This document shows, one piece after another, positions 51,561 to 63,642 of a stretch of 64,000 nucleotides of DNA. The translations under genes and the position numbers were made by a program. The stretch covers positions 124,001 to 188,000 of the forward strand of contig JAHLTZ010000009.1 of NCBI GenBank assembly GCA_025786725.1. Reading direction: 5' to 3'. The first letter of the stretch is position 1, and every line of letters starts with the position of its first letter. This DNA is from Syncephalis fuscata (Eukaryota; Zoopagomycota; Zoopagomycetes; Zoopagales; Piptocephalidaceae). Below the pieces are notes generated by a model. It was not told the DNA's origin. It was given only the letters and a program-made list of their open reading frames with translations, and ran no database searches.

Positions 51561-53512
51561 TGGCGTCGAAAACAGAAGCCGTCGAGCAGCCCGTGTCGGT
51601 GGATAGTGCACCAACTAATCTACCAAGTCATGACGACCAAGTAGACGAGTCAGTACAGTGCACCACTAGGAAACATCCACTAGATATGGATAGCCCACAG
51701 GTTAGTGTCTATATACTAGACCATATAATATAATAGTGTCATAATACTATGAATGACCAATATCTATTGGCTATAGACGAATAATAGCCATAACAACAAG
51801 AACAGCAATAAATATAATAATACGGTAAACGATAAAAAGAAAGCACGCCGTAGTGCAGCACCTACATCGCAAGATATACGTGCCATGTCGGCCATTAAGC
51901 CTGAATTCTATTTTGAGCATGGTATGCAAGTACATAGTATTAACAGTACAGGCACTAATAGAAAGTATATAGGTCTACGTAAAATACGGCCCTATCATTA
52001 TGTCTATCGATCATTTGCTAAAGGTCGTTGGTTGGGATATACGGTGTTGGAGTTGTTTAAACGTGAATTTCGTGGTTTATCCGTAGAGTATTATGTAATA
52101 TATACGATATAACATGTAGTATATAATAGTTGTTAATTTAAATGAAATAGGAACGGGCTATTAAAGAAGGCACGATTACATTAAATGAACAAATAGTGAC
52201 CTGTGACACAGTAATCAAGAATTCTGATATCATTGGACATCGTATGCATCGACATGAACCACCTGTAACTGATGAACCAGTAACTATTATTGAACAAACT
52301 GAAGATCTATGGGTTATCAATAAACCGGCGAGTATTCCTGTAAGTTATAAATGATCTATTTAATGCAATAATTGTGATATATTGATTTTAATAGGTGCAT
52401 CCCACTGGACGGTAAGTTAAATAATTGTATTGAGTAAAACATTAAATATTGATCATGTTAATTAGATATCAACATAATACGGTATTAGGCATTTTAGAAT
52501 CAACTTATCCCGATATTCAATTATCACGTAAGTATAAAGAGTATAAGATCAAATGAATACTTTTAATAATAATAATGGTAATTAGCTACTAATCGATTGG
52601 ATCGTTTAACTTCGGGTCTTATGTTTATTGCATTGACTAAACAACGGGCAAAGCAAATGGAACAAGCATTTAGAGCACGTAAAGTTCAAAAAGAATATGT
52701 TTGTCGTGTATTGGGGAATTTCCAGTGTAGGTTATTTAGTAATTGAATAGTTATATGCTAATATATATTATTGTATATAGTGAACGTGTTATATGTCATG
52801 AACCTATCTTGACTGTATCGCATAAATTAGGATTGAATGCTGTACGGCCCATTGAAGAAGGTGGTCGTCCATGTGAGACAGAATTTGAACGATTAAGCTA
52901 TAATGGATGTACTAGTGTAGTAAAATGTAAGCTGATTTATTAATATGCATATATAGGATACGTATACTATTAATAATAATATCAATATTATTAGGCTATC
53001 CACGTACGGGCAGAACCCATCAAATACGTGTTCATTTACAACATTTAGGCCATCCTATTGCTAATGATCCATTATATGCCAATCCAACAATACGTAAAGC
53101 ATTAGCAGCACGCAGTGAATTGAATCCAACAACAGCAACAACAACAGCTACTACTACTACAACTACAGATCATGATAATATTAATGACCTAGTCAATAAT
53201 GATAAACTAAAAACAGATTCAGAAACAGTAGCTCAATTACTACAAGAAGCCGATCAACGTGATGGCATTGCAGATGCTAATGCTAAAGATCATTGTACTA
53301 TTTGTCAACTACCGCTATTACCTGACCCTACACCAGAACAGATGTGTATTTGGTTACATGCTGCTGTCTATGCAGGTGAAATAGATAACAAGCCATGGCG
53401 TTATGAAACACCATTACCTAGTTGGGCTACACCTGAATTTGATGGAGATAAAGAAATTGTAGCATCTATTATGGCTAATCCTCAATTAGATAATTCTATT
53501 AATACAGAATAA
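51561..53512 (+). CDS. RluA-family RNA pseudouridine synthase (RIB2/PUS8/PUS9-like)
   Basis: Isomerises uridine to pseudouridine in tRNA; the fungal Pus8/Pus9 group modifies position 32. After an acidic, Asn-rich start come EFYFEHGLRKIRPYHYVY (spliced across 51922-51969), KGRWLGYTVLELFKREF, an S4-like part, INKPASIPVHPTGRYQHNT, catalytic NRLDRLTSGLMF (the second Asp of RLD is the catalytic residue in this family), and PRTGRTHQIRVHLQHLGHPIAND. VHPTGR is carried by a 17-nt exon near 52395-52411. The C-terminus has a Thr run and CTICQLPLLPDP. No deaminase domain is seen, so it is nearer PUS9 than full RIB2. The frame is intact. Convergent with the next gene (187 bp). Confidence 0.85.
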
Positions 53513-53698
53513 ATGGATTACTAATAAAAGAATGCGTAATTAACATTACAATTATTATATATTCATGTAATATCATATAAATGTAATGTTTATTATTATT
53601 ATTATTATTGATATTATTATTATAGATGGTATATTATAAAAGGTAGATAACAGAGAAAATAATGAAAACATAAAAATATAGTATACACGCAGTTAGAA

Positions 53699-56600
53699 TT
53701 AGACAGGCCAACTAGCAACGATAGCTGTTCCTTGTAGGCGTACTTGAATACGATGACTGCCACCCGATACTCTTACTAGTGCTTGACCTCGATGTCGACC
53801 AATGACCGTGGGTCGGAATAATATTGGCACCATAACATAGGCCCGTGGTTGAATGCATACTTTGCTTACGGGACAAGCAAAGGATACGGGTAGACTGCCA
53901 CCCATAGGATCAGCTTCACAGCGTACGCGAATCTTCATTGGGGCGTGTGTTGGATTACAAAGACGTAACCGCAATTGGCACTCATCACCCAATGCCGTGT
54001 CAGGAAAGCGTAACTTGACCGGTCCTTGCATAATAATGGCGGCATCAGCTCGTCGTGCCGCATCATTATTACCACTAGGTGACCAATGTTGATACTGTTG
54101 TTGTTGGGCTGTAATGGTTGCTGTTGCTGTTGCTGTTGTTGTTGTGTACTTGTATGGGTCATTTGAGTAGCTGTAGTATTTGTAGTCATACCAGTAGTTG
54201 CTCGGTCTAGTATAGTTTGTGTATCCATAGCCAGTGGATTGGCATCCATATCCGGTGATGATTGCTGTATTGGCCATAGTATTTGCCTTGTTATGCCATA
54301 ATGTTGTTGGTGTGGTGGTGGTTGATTAAATACATTTGGACTATTCTCACTTATCTGTTCATACCAAGCATTGGCGTCATTATGTCGGTAAGATGGCTGT
54401 GGTGTATTGATCATGGTGTTAGATCGATATCGTGGTAATTCAGATTTGTCATTCTTTAATGGTAATTCATGGGCTAAATCTTTTACTTCTGGTAAACGAA
54501 CACGTTGTCCACCACGCGGTGATCCATGACTGCTAGTAGTTGCACGTTCTGGTCGTTTACCTGTAGTGTTAGTCGTTGATTTCGATGATTCAAGGGCCAA
54601 TACACGTATACGTATTTCTTGCACGTAAATACCCTCACAAACTACCATTAAATTGGCACTGCTAAGTATATGTGGCACATCATTCGGATCAATGTGTGGT
54701 AAATGACGACGACGTAGTATGGCAGTTACTGTAATTTGTCCATGGGCCGGCACTAAACCATAAGCCGGTGACACTTCAAATCGGAATCCAGGCCAGGCCA
54801 ATTCAAATGGTAATCCTCGATTGCTAATGTTACGTAGTTGAATTCTTCTTGTGCCAAAATAGCATCGTCATCTATATTGAGTTGACGTGCTTTATCTAAT
54901 GAGAATTGCAATTGAACTCGCTCTTTCGACACCACAAGCTCCTTTTTAGTAGCTGGTAGCTCGGGTATTTCCATAGGCTCGGTTGAAGTATTAGCGGTGT
55001 TTTTATTTGCTGCATCAGGTGCAAGGTAAGCAGTAGTTGGTTTAGATGGCCGCACAGGTGGTGGTTTCATCGTTGTAGCGTATAGCCAGTCTAAAGGTGC
55101 ATTATCTTTAGATGATGGATGATCCGCTGCCTTTACTGGTGTTTGATGTGATTCCGGCAATGTATTTAATCGTACTTGACGCGTGTGGATGGCATAACAG
55201 TATCTGTCTGTGCAGTAGGCATTGTAGTCTTAGTAGTTAGTGTAGTAGGTGGCATTGGTGGCGATGAAGGTACACTCCACATAGGATTTGCTTTTACCGA
55301 TGATGCTGGTCGTTGTGGTGGCAGTTTTTGTTTTATGGTGGCAGTTCCAAATAAAGCATCAAGTGGATTAGCTGTCACAGTTGGACGTTCTTTTTGATGT
55401 CTATCTTTAACAAAGAAATTTGGCTATTTCATTGATGGTTAGTTAATACAGAATGATTAATGCGTATTTAACTTACACGTAGCCATTCATCAACATTGCC
55501 TGTTAACGCACCCATGGGACCTGAATGACGTGCAAAATACTGACCAGGTGATAGTAAAGGACTTGGTAAACGTATTATAGGTGGGCCAGTTGGTTCTTTA
55601 ACTTCTTGCTTTTTAACTGGAATAGGCGGCGATGGTAATACACACTCGGTACGTAAATCTCCAAGAATAGACTGATCATCTGACGTTGCGATAAAGGTAG
55701 ACTAAGAATGTCTTCATCTTTTTGAAATAAGCTTGTTAGTATATCGGACATATCATCTATTAATATTAGCATTAGCATTAGTGTTAGTTTAAATTGTTAT
55801 AGTTAATGTTAATATTACCATTGGAATGTAAGCCTGTACTATCCGGTCGATGATGTTTAGTTGTTTTAATAGTTAATGGTTTTTTATGTTGTCGTGTTGT
55901 TGCTGTTGTTGCCACTTCTGTCGTCTATCCGGTGACAGGGATGGTGTACCTCGAGGTGTGTCAATCATATTACCTAGTAATAAACGAACTTGATTCTTTA
56001 ATAACGAATCATCTTGACTAAGCAGATCTTGCTCTGGATATCGTGATGGTTCATTTTGTCCGGTTCTGACATGCCTAATGAACCCAGTGAATTTCTACGT
56101 TCTATAGTAGGTGTACCGGTGAGTTGATATGGATACGGTTATTTATATGTAATTGAGGCTGTTTATGCTTCTCTTCTATTATTGTTAACAGTTAATTAAC
56201 TTATATATATATATATTGCAGCTTACCTCCATAAGGTGCTGTCCAACGAGGCACTGTACTGGCCGGTCGTCTACCAGATGTGGTAGAATGAATCGTTGAA
56301 GCCACGTTGCCTGGTGCCACTATTTGAGCAAATATATCACTTAGACTCTTTTTACGTGAAAGTCCAGTAGTGGCCGATGGTGGAGCCGGATAGGAACGTG
56401 GTTTGGTAGCTGTATGTGTCTTTAATCTACTCATTGAACGAAGTGCATTGGTGGCAATTGAAGCGGGTTTACTGGCTTGATATGGCTCGTCATCACCCTT
56501 AAATAGCTGCTGCTGCTGCTTGTTCTCACCATTCCTTGCTACTGCTGCTGCCACTATCTCGTCCTCATCATCAATGCCCGCGCCATCAGCATACCAGGCA

Positions 56601-57313
56601 TTGATAGAATGGTCGATATCAATAGGCATGGCATCATCATCGTTGTCATTGTGGTATCGGCCATCATAATGTGATATTTTACTTTGTCGACCATTTCCTT
56701 GATATAAAGAATTATGACGATGGTCATTATGATGGTTGTTATTGTTACTGGCCAATAGAGCAACCAGGGAGGCACCCCAGTCGGCATTGGAGCGTGGAGG
56801 CAGTGATGGTGGCGGCGAATGTGGATATCGGTACTCTTTCTCTTCTTGTTCACGATCTGCCGCCAATAGAACACTGGCTGTTAAATGGACATCCTCCTCC
56901 ATTTCATAGTCATCGTCGTCGCCATTATCATTATTACGATGATTAGTATGATTCATAGTATGGCCTCTATCAATAGCTGCTGTGGTGGCAGGAAAACGAT
57001 AGGGTCGATTTGATGTCCATGCCCGATGCCATGCCTTATTATCATCGCGATGATTGCTTATGATACGGCCTAGATAATCTCGTGGATAGTCTGTATTAAG
57101 ATCAAGTTGTTCGCTTTCTGTTGGCATTGTAGCGAGCCAATTGTCTACCGTTTGAGTTGAATTGGTTTCTGCCTCGTTTATTAAACTAGTAACTCGATTG
57201 TGTGGTTGTGGTTGGCCTGGATAATCAATAGTGCCAGTAGGACCATATGATATGCCAGGTGTTGTTTGTGGTAACCGACGGTAATCACCGCTATTACCGC
57301 CGCCCATAGGCAT
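53699..57313 (-). CDS. Large ASH/MSP-like domain protein, possibly SPD-2/Cep192-like
   Basis: Long, mostly disordered N-terminal part (Gly, Asn, Asp, His and Ser-rich; acidic stretch near 56900), a conserved-looking DIFAQIVAP, then LLGNMIDTPRGTPSLSP and SILGDLRTECVLPSPP (after repair). The C-terminal half has two immunoglobulin-like ASH/MSP-type modules: one around FNYVTL...RGLPFELAWPGFRFEVSPAYGLVPAHGQI, the other LRFPDTALGDECQLRLRLCNPTHAPMKI to the end (FRPTVIGRHRGQALV). Poly-Gln (about 54125) separates them. At least four one-base breaks (near 56065, 55905, 55690, 55170, 54835 and 54105 are candidates) interrupt the frame; most lie in low-complexity or homopolymer runs. Centrosomal SPD-2/Cep192 proteins have such modules, but the match is by architecture only. 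Confidence 0.55.
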
Positions 57314-58500
57314 GGTAACAAAAACTTACTTTAGAATAGAAAGGAACAACAATAATAAACCGATGAAACAAAAAAAGGACTAGATTCTGCACTAACCAAC
57401 CAACCAGCGAATCTATGCCAGAATAAAAAAGCAATTCAAATCAAAACAAGTCGAAACTAATAAATAGTCTACCGCGAACGTATAATAACCGACGTCAAGT
57501 GCTGTAACAGGTGTTTGACAGTATTATGGCGGTTACTACGGCTATTGTCTTTACTATTGTTTCTTAGACTGAGTAGAATCAAGTCAGCACAACAACTACT
57601 AGTGTTTCTTCTTCTTTTCGTAGTCTATCGTTTTTGTGTGCGCTTAGATAGCGTCAATGAGATGCATAAACAACAAAATATTAAACACAGAATAAACGCA
57701 CTAAACAACTTAAACAAAGACAATAACGATGACAGCACGCTAGTAGTTGACGCCAAAGTAAGAATATAATAAAATGAATAAATGCCGTTTGTGTGCTATC
57801 AAAAGTACGAACGTACCAATAGCACGCCAATCAATCCACATATGCACAAAAAATTGCTTATGCACACACAAACACACACACACAATACAATATATGCATA
57901 TACACACTATACGCATGTACGCATAAACACATACCTGCACTTAAGTTATGCCAAGAGACCTATGCTATGAAAAATGTAAAGAATAATGCGTGCAAGGAGA
58001 AAAAAGGGGTTGCTTACAAAGGGGCGACAGTGAATGGCGGTAAGTAGTACTAGTGCTACAGGACTATTACTGTCAAATGTTTATTGAAAAAGTGATAACG
58101 ATAGTGACAAGAGCTCTAGAGATATAGATAAGCATAGGTGTATAATTAACTATAGAATAGCATTAAACTTGACGATTACACAAACATTAGGTATGGTCTT
58201 TATTATAACATCGACTGCAGCTAGCTGCTACAACTTTTACTATTACGATCGCGGTGCTATTAGATGCATTAAATGCTGCATGAAAGTCCTAAGTTGTACA
58301 TCAAGGAGCAAAAAGGAATGTGGAGTTGCGCATTAGCGTGTAATGTATATGTAATCTAACAGCAACACAGATATATTTTTTATTATTTACTAATTAATTA
58401 ATTTATAGATTCTACATAATTAATGATTTAATTGTAAAATCTTAACTGTTCAGGTTATGAATCTTTTGTTTCAGTTTAAGCTAAAATAAATGCTAGTTTA
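57314..58500. other. Intergenic stretch with a CA-rich microsatellite
   Basis: No convincing gene. The ORF at 57515-57769 is Leu/Arg-rich then Asn/Lys-rich and looks accidental. A CACACA run lies at about 57863-57885 with ATACAT/ACGCAT repeats around it. The promoter of the ASH gene should lie in the first few hundred bases. Confidence 0.4.
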
Positions 58501-58533
58501 TAGTTGTGGAGCTATTTTACTTTGACTCACTAT

Positions 58534-58762
58534 CCTTAAAATGAAGACAAAAGATCCACAATTCAAATAATAAACCATCAATCATTTTTTAATACAGAGA
58601 ATTGTTAATTATTGAAGCAGTGTCACATCAACTCCGATTAAATCAATTAGTGTCAATTAATCTGTACAATTCCAATATTTGATATCAATATTAATAAATA
58701 TTAAATAGTGTTTCATGCTACTTACAATAAAATACTAGATTAATTATGATGTTGATGCAACA
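58534..58762 (+). repeat. Long inverted repeat, left arm
   Basis: The reverse complement of 59556-59747 matches this arm nearly base for base in long blocks (ACAAAAGATCCACAATTC, AATAATAAACCATC, TTTTTTAATACAGAGAATTG, TTAATTATTGAAGCAGTGT, CAACTCCGATT, TACTTACAATAAAATACTAG, ATTAATTATGATGTTGATG). It is about 37 bp longer than the right arm by one indel. Just outside it (58506-58530) is GTGGAGCTATTTTACTTTG, the end motif of the dispersed TIR elements. Confidence 0.8.
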
Positions 58763-59267
58763 GTGTCAGTTTGATTTCTTGTAGTAATAGGCGGTAAGAA
58801 ATCAGAAGGCCTTGGTTCACCACTGGCCATTGTACTGAATATACTTGCATGTTTCTGCTAGCATTAACATCGCACTATTTATTCATTTATATAAACTATT
58901 AATATATTGCTTCATCGTCTAGAATATAACTATATCTCATTATTTTAATAATGACACTTTCTATGGCTACACTTGTTTTTAAGAAACATCGACTTTGATT
59001 GTATTTCCTATCACCATCAGTAATTTATTGGCAGTATGTTCTATAATAATGACATCTGATGTTAAATAACCTTAATATTTTTACTGTACATTAGTTTATT
59101 GATAAACATGTTCTATACTAATAATTCAAATAGCAAACCATCGATCAGTTTTCACTACTGAAAAGTGTTGATTTATCGATGCAATGTTATGCCAGCTTTA
59201 TTTGAATAATTCAATAGCAAGTAGCAGATGATTCAAGTATTGTAGGCTGGCGTAATTGCAATTGATT

Positions 59268-59555
59268 GAACTTTACTTTGGCTCTCCTATTTGGAATCTT
59301 CAAAGCAAAATTCGTTTTAATTGAAGGCGTACTGTTATGTACAACAAACATAGTTATAATGTTTTTATTTAACTGATTTAAAACATTTAAGGCCAATCAT
59401 TGTTGTTGTTGGCCATGTGTAGAAAGATTGATTGAATATTAATAAAGCCATATGATTGTGATTTCATGTCATTCCGCATTGGCTGTCGTTGTTAGTACAT
59501 ACAGTGTGGTTTTTTTTGCGTCTAAATGGTCTCTTCTATTTTTTAATATTCTACT
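59268..59555 (-). mobile_element. Dispersed TIR element, copy E (partial)
   Basis: Begins GAACTTTACTTTGGCTCTCC, like the left end of copy D, and follows it through CAAAGCAAAATTCGTTTTAA, CGTACTGTTATGTACAACAA, GTTATAATGTTT and GTAGAAAGATTGATTGAATA. It stops where the right inverted-repeat arm begins, so it is either truncated by that repeat or part of a composite. Confidence 0.65.
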
Positions 59556-59747
59556 GTTACATCAACATCATAATTAATCTAGTATTTTATTGTAAGTAGC
59601 ATGAAATACTATTCAATATTTATTAACACTGATTAGTTCAATCGGAGTTGATGCAACACTGCTTCAATAATTAACAATTCTCTGTATTAAAAAATGATCG
59701 ATGGTTTATTATTCGAATTGTGGATCTTTTGTCCCCATTTTAAGGAC
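59556..59747 (-). repeat. Long inverted repeat, right arm
   Basis: Partner of 58534-58762, in inverted orientation with about 790 bp between. It ends about 190 bp before the eIF3d start codon. Confidence 0.8.
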
Positions 59748-59938
59748 AGAATAAAAATTGGCAGTTTATAGTTTTAATCTCTCTTTTTTTATTTCTAAAT
59801 AATTAACACAGTTGGTTATATGCTAGCACATCGAGTATAGCCGTGTGCGATAGTCATCATACAGCTCAGATCAGCCTGTTTGATTGTGATTTCTTTTTGT
59901 TTGTCTACTTGTTGACGTGTACGATTGCGAGTAAACAC

Positions 59939-61899
59939 TATGCCACATACTGAAGACGGTACCGATAAAACGACCAGTTTTACACTTCCTACTTTGCAGG
60001 ATAATCCAGAAGGCTGGGGACCGATCGGAGGCACTTGGGCACCTGAACAATTCAAGGACATTCCCTATGCGCCATTCGGTAAAAATGATAAGCTAGGTCG
60101 GGCAGCCGATTGGTATCAAACCGAACAGGCGACCGGCAGAGACGATCGTCGTCGCCGTGACCGCAATCGCGGTAAGTAATTTAAAATCAAATAGATATTT
60201 AATATTTAATATTTAATATTCAATATTCAATAATATTTAATAATATAAATAGATCAATATCAAGCATATGGTAGCGGTACTGGTGCATTTGTCTACCAAC
60301 ATGAGGATGACGAAGGCTCTTTCTTGGTGGTTGATCGATCAGCACCTGCTAAACGCACAGTGTCTCGTCCAACTACCGGTGCTCAAGGTGGTGGTCGCGG
60401 TGGACGTGGCGGTCGTGGCGGTCTACGCACTGGTCTACGTGGCGGTCGTGGCGGTGCTGGCGGTCGTGGTGGTCGTGGTGGTGGTGGTGGCTGGCGCGGT
60501 ACAGGTCGTGCCGGTGGCTGGCGCGATAACAACAACCAACGCGTACGCGATGCTTCAATCAAGGTTGGAGACTCGTGGAAAATACTTGAGGAAATTGAAT
60601 TCCATCGTCTATCGAAACTTGCATTCGAGGTCGATGATGGTGAGGATCTATCGACTTATGGTGAAGTTGGCTACTACGACAAGTCATACGATCGTATTAC
60701 AACTAAACTTGAACGTCCACTACAACACGTGGAACGTACCCACTATAACATAACAACCAGTGAAGATCCAGTTATTCAAGAATTGGCTACTGCTAACAAA
60801 GGCACCGTATTTGCCACTGACAGCATTCTTAGTATGCTTATGTGTGCTACTCGTTCCGTTAATCCATGGGATATTATTGTTACACGTGAAGATAACAAGA
60901 TTTATCTAGATAAGCGCGATGGCAGTGTATTTGGTAAGTATTATACTTTAGTGTTAATTTGATCAAATACTTACAACGTGTGTAGATGTATTCAGTGTCA
61001 ATGAAAATGCTGCTGATCCACCATCTGAGACGGATAAGGAAGTACAGAATCAACCAGATAACCTAGCATTTGAAGCAACACGTGTCAATGAATACTTTGC
61101 CAATCAAGTGGTTGAAGGTGTAAGTTTAATGAATAACCACTTATTAGTGCAATATAATATGAATAATCCTAATACTAATAATCTATTTAGTCCAAGAAGC
61201 GCACTTTGGGCAGTGCACATCCATTCCAGCAAGCAGATAGTGAAGCTAATGAACAACCAGCGTCCTGTGCCTATAAATATCGTGTATTTGATTTGAGCCA
61301 TGGTGACGATGAAGACTGCCAACTTGTTGTTCGTACCGAACTTAACGGTGTCATGAACACACCTTCAGGCGATGCATATATCACCATTAATGCATTGAAT
61401 GAATATGAGAACCGTGCTGGTGGATGGCGCTATAAGCTTGATAGCCAACGCGGTGCTGTTGTTACCACGGAAATGAAAAACAACAGTCTTAAGTTGGCAC
61501 GATGGGCCGCACAAAGCATACTGGCCAATGCCGATCAAATGAGAATTGGGTACGTATTTACGATAGATACTTTAGGTAATTAGCTTATTTATTAACTTAT
61601 TTCATAGCTATGTTACACGTGTCAATGCCAAGGATACATCGCAACACACTATTCTAGGTACTCAAATCTTTAAACCATCCGATTTGGCCAGTCAAATGAA
61701 CTTGTCAATGTCCAATGCTTGGGGTATTGTAAAGACCATTGTTGACATTTCACGTAAACTACCTGATGGTCGCTATGTTCTTGCAAAGGATCCTAACAAG
61801 ACAATGATCCGCATGTACTCTGTACCAGATGATGCCTTTGACGCAGAGGAAGCTGAAGATGAAGACGCAGAGGAAGTGACACCTACCGCTGGACAATAG
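59939..61899 (+). CDS. Translation initiation factor eIF3 subunit d
   Basis: Cap-binding-fold subunit of eIF3 in the cytosol. The start MPHTEDGTDK is followed by FTLPTLQDNPEGWGP and PYAPFGKNDKLGRAADW, the family start. Exon 2 carries a long RGG tract (about residues 125-175), then WKILEEIEFHRLSKL, YYDKSYDRITTKLERPL, TTSEDPVIQEL, FATDSILSMLMCATRSV and WDII. Later exons give YKYRVFDL, AYITINALNEYENRAGGWRYKLDSQRGAV, ELK/EMKNNSLKLARWAAQ and ILGTQIFKPSDLASQMNLS; the C-terminus is acidic. Four introns, one with AATATTTAAT-type repeats. The frame is intact throughout. The conventional symbol would be eIF3d/MOE1. Confidence 0.92.
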
Positions 61900-62099
61900 T
61901 GGTAGAAATAGTAACAGTAGTAGTAAGGATAGCACTGCTTATGTGTCGTTGAATAAAATATGATTTTCAGCATAAATAACACACTAGTAATTATAGTAAT
62001 TGTAAAATGTAAAATATAAATTGTAAAATGTAATGGATTTGGAAATATCTTTTATCATAGAGTTATTAAGCATAGGAAACAAAAGAAATATTGGCTCGT

Positions 62100-62803
62100 C
62101 TACTGATCCATATCCATTGAGGTGACCGTCTTTTTCTCCTCTTTCTGGGCCAGAATCTTTGCCTTGAGCGATGCCGATGGGATAAGTTCGACGCCACGTT
62201 GCAATATCTTGATATCCTCTGCGCGTTCCTGGTCCCGTTTGCCCGACATACTGTAGAAAGTAGTAAAATATAGATTAGTTGGTCAATCCATTTTAATAGT
62301 CTATTGCAAATGATCAATACATACCGGTTCTTGAAGTGAGCACGTTCACGTCGCTTGCGAATCTCGTGGACACGTTGCATTGCCTTGACAGTTGTTTGCA
62401 TTAAGTTGCGGTCATAACGTACTGGAATATTGCGACGTTTCTCAAATTCAAATGTAGCATCCTAAATAAATAGTAATAATTAGATATTAGATATTAGATA
62501 TTAAATATTAGATATTAAATGTTAGTAACTTACGATAGTCATTTCCTTGCCAGCTGCTCTACGGAATGCCTTGGTCCAGCGGATCTTACGTGGATTACGC
62601 TTCATCTTAAAGTTCTTATGGCATTTTGAACGACAGAAGCGAAAGATCTACTTTTCCAGTATAAATAGCGTGTTTAATAACCTATATAGCTATAGAATTC
62701 AACAATCTAGTCTAATACTGACCTTGCTATCATTGCGTACAAAAGTAATGCCATGGCCTGGATAGACCGTTGACGAACAGAAATAGCACTTTTCAAGCCG
62801 CAT
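62100..62803 (-). CDS. RLP24: Ribosome biogenesis protein Rlp24
   Basis: Paralogue of ribosomal protein eL24 that binds pre-60S particles in the nucleolus and is replaced by eL24 in the cytoplasm. Starts [19 protein letters not shown] (zinc ribbon, C-x2-C), then [24 protein letters not shown] (second pair; a C-x3-C). The continuation beyond about residue 60, with [33 protein letters not shown] and a C-terminal KILAQ tail, marks Rlp24 rather than eL24. Four exons with three short introns. Divergent from PAM18 with about 380 bp between. Confidence 0.9.
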
Positions 62804-63185
62804 AGTGACAATCCGTCCTTGTTATTGCTATTTTGCGTAATCAAACGTTCAGCAATAATAATAATAGTAGCAGCAATAATAATAATAGTACTAGTAGCAA
62901 TACTAGTTGTAGCAGCAACAACAACGGAAAAGAACACGGCTCGTTACAGCGTAAATGTAGGAAAAAAATTGAGCTTTTTTTCTTTTTTATGGCTAACATT
63001 TTTGTCCTCACTAAAGCGTCACCACCAATATTGTTTATTGTGTCTATCGATTAACGACAACACACCCATCTTTATTCATACAATACTATTACACTTGATC
63101 AAGTAGTAAACACTTGACGACTGTGCCTGTACTTGTTTAGTATTGTTAGCGATCACTTGATTGGCCAGCTATTGCCGTGTAAACT
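62804..63185. promoter_or_regulatory. Divergent promoter region, RLP24 / PAM18
   Basis: About 380 bp with AATAATAATAATAGTAGCAG trinucleotide-type repeats (62855-62935). ORFs here are products of those repeats. It should hold both promoters. Confidence 0.45.
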
Positions 63186-63642
63186 ATGGTAACTATTAAG
63201 TTATGACTATTATTCATATACCATCGCTCTTAACAACAGCTTTTACCTTTGGTATTAGACGACTCCTATTGCGATTGGTGTTGGTGTTACGGCTGCTGCA
63301 CTAGGTATACGCTATGCGATGCGTAACTTTCAGCAGCTTCCCAAAGTTGCTGGCAGTCAAAACATGAAAAAGTTTTATAAAGGCGGCTTTGACGACAAGA
63401 TGAATCGCCGTGAAGCATTATTAATACTTGGTCTAAGGTAAGGGGCATTAATCTAGTTTATTAACTATTTAATAACATGTATATATTATTATAGAGAAAC
63501 GGGTCTTTCAAAAGATAAAATAAAGGTCGCGCATCGTCGTATTATGCTGCTTAATCATCCGGATCGTGGTGGTTCCCCCTTCTTGGCCACAAAAATTAAT
63601 GAAGCGAAAGAGTTTCTCGATGCAAAGGGTCGTATTCGTTAA
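63186..63642 (+). CDS. PAM18: Mitochondrial import motor J-protein Pam18/Tim14
   Basis: Membrane-anchored J-protein that stimulates mitochondrial Hsp70 at the TIM23 channel. The first coding exon is the ATG alone (63186-63188), followed by GTAACT; the next exon (from 63270) gives [21 protein letters not shown] (membrane segment), [22 protein letters not shown], and the last exon [41 protein letters not shown], with the J-domain HPD motif. Length and layout fit Tim14. An ATG-only exon makes the exact start an inference, but no other in-frame ATG lies before the conserved segment. Confidence 0.88.

Noticed and set aside
57515-57769. Leu/Arg-rich small protein gene
   Set aside because: Composition reflects simple repeats, and alternative frames are equally open; no conserved motif.
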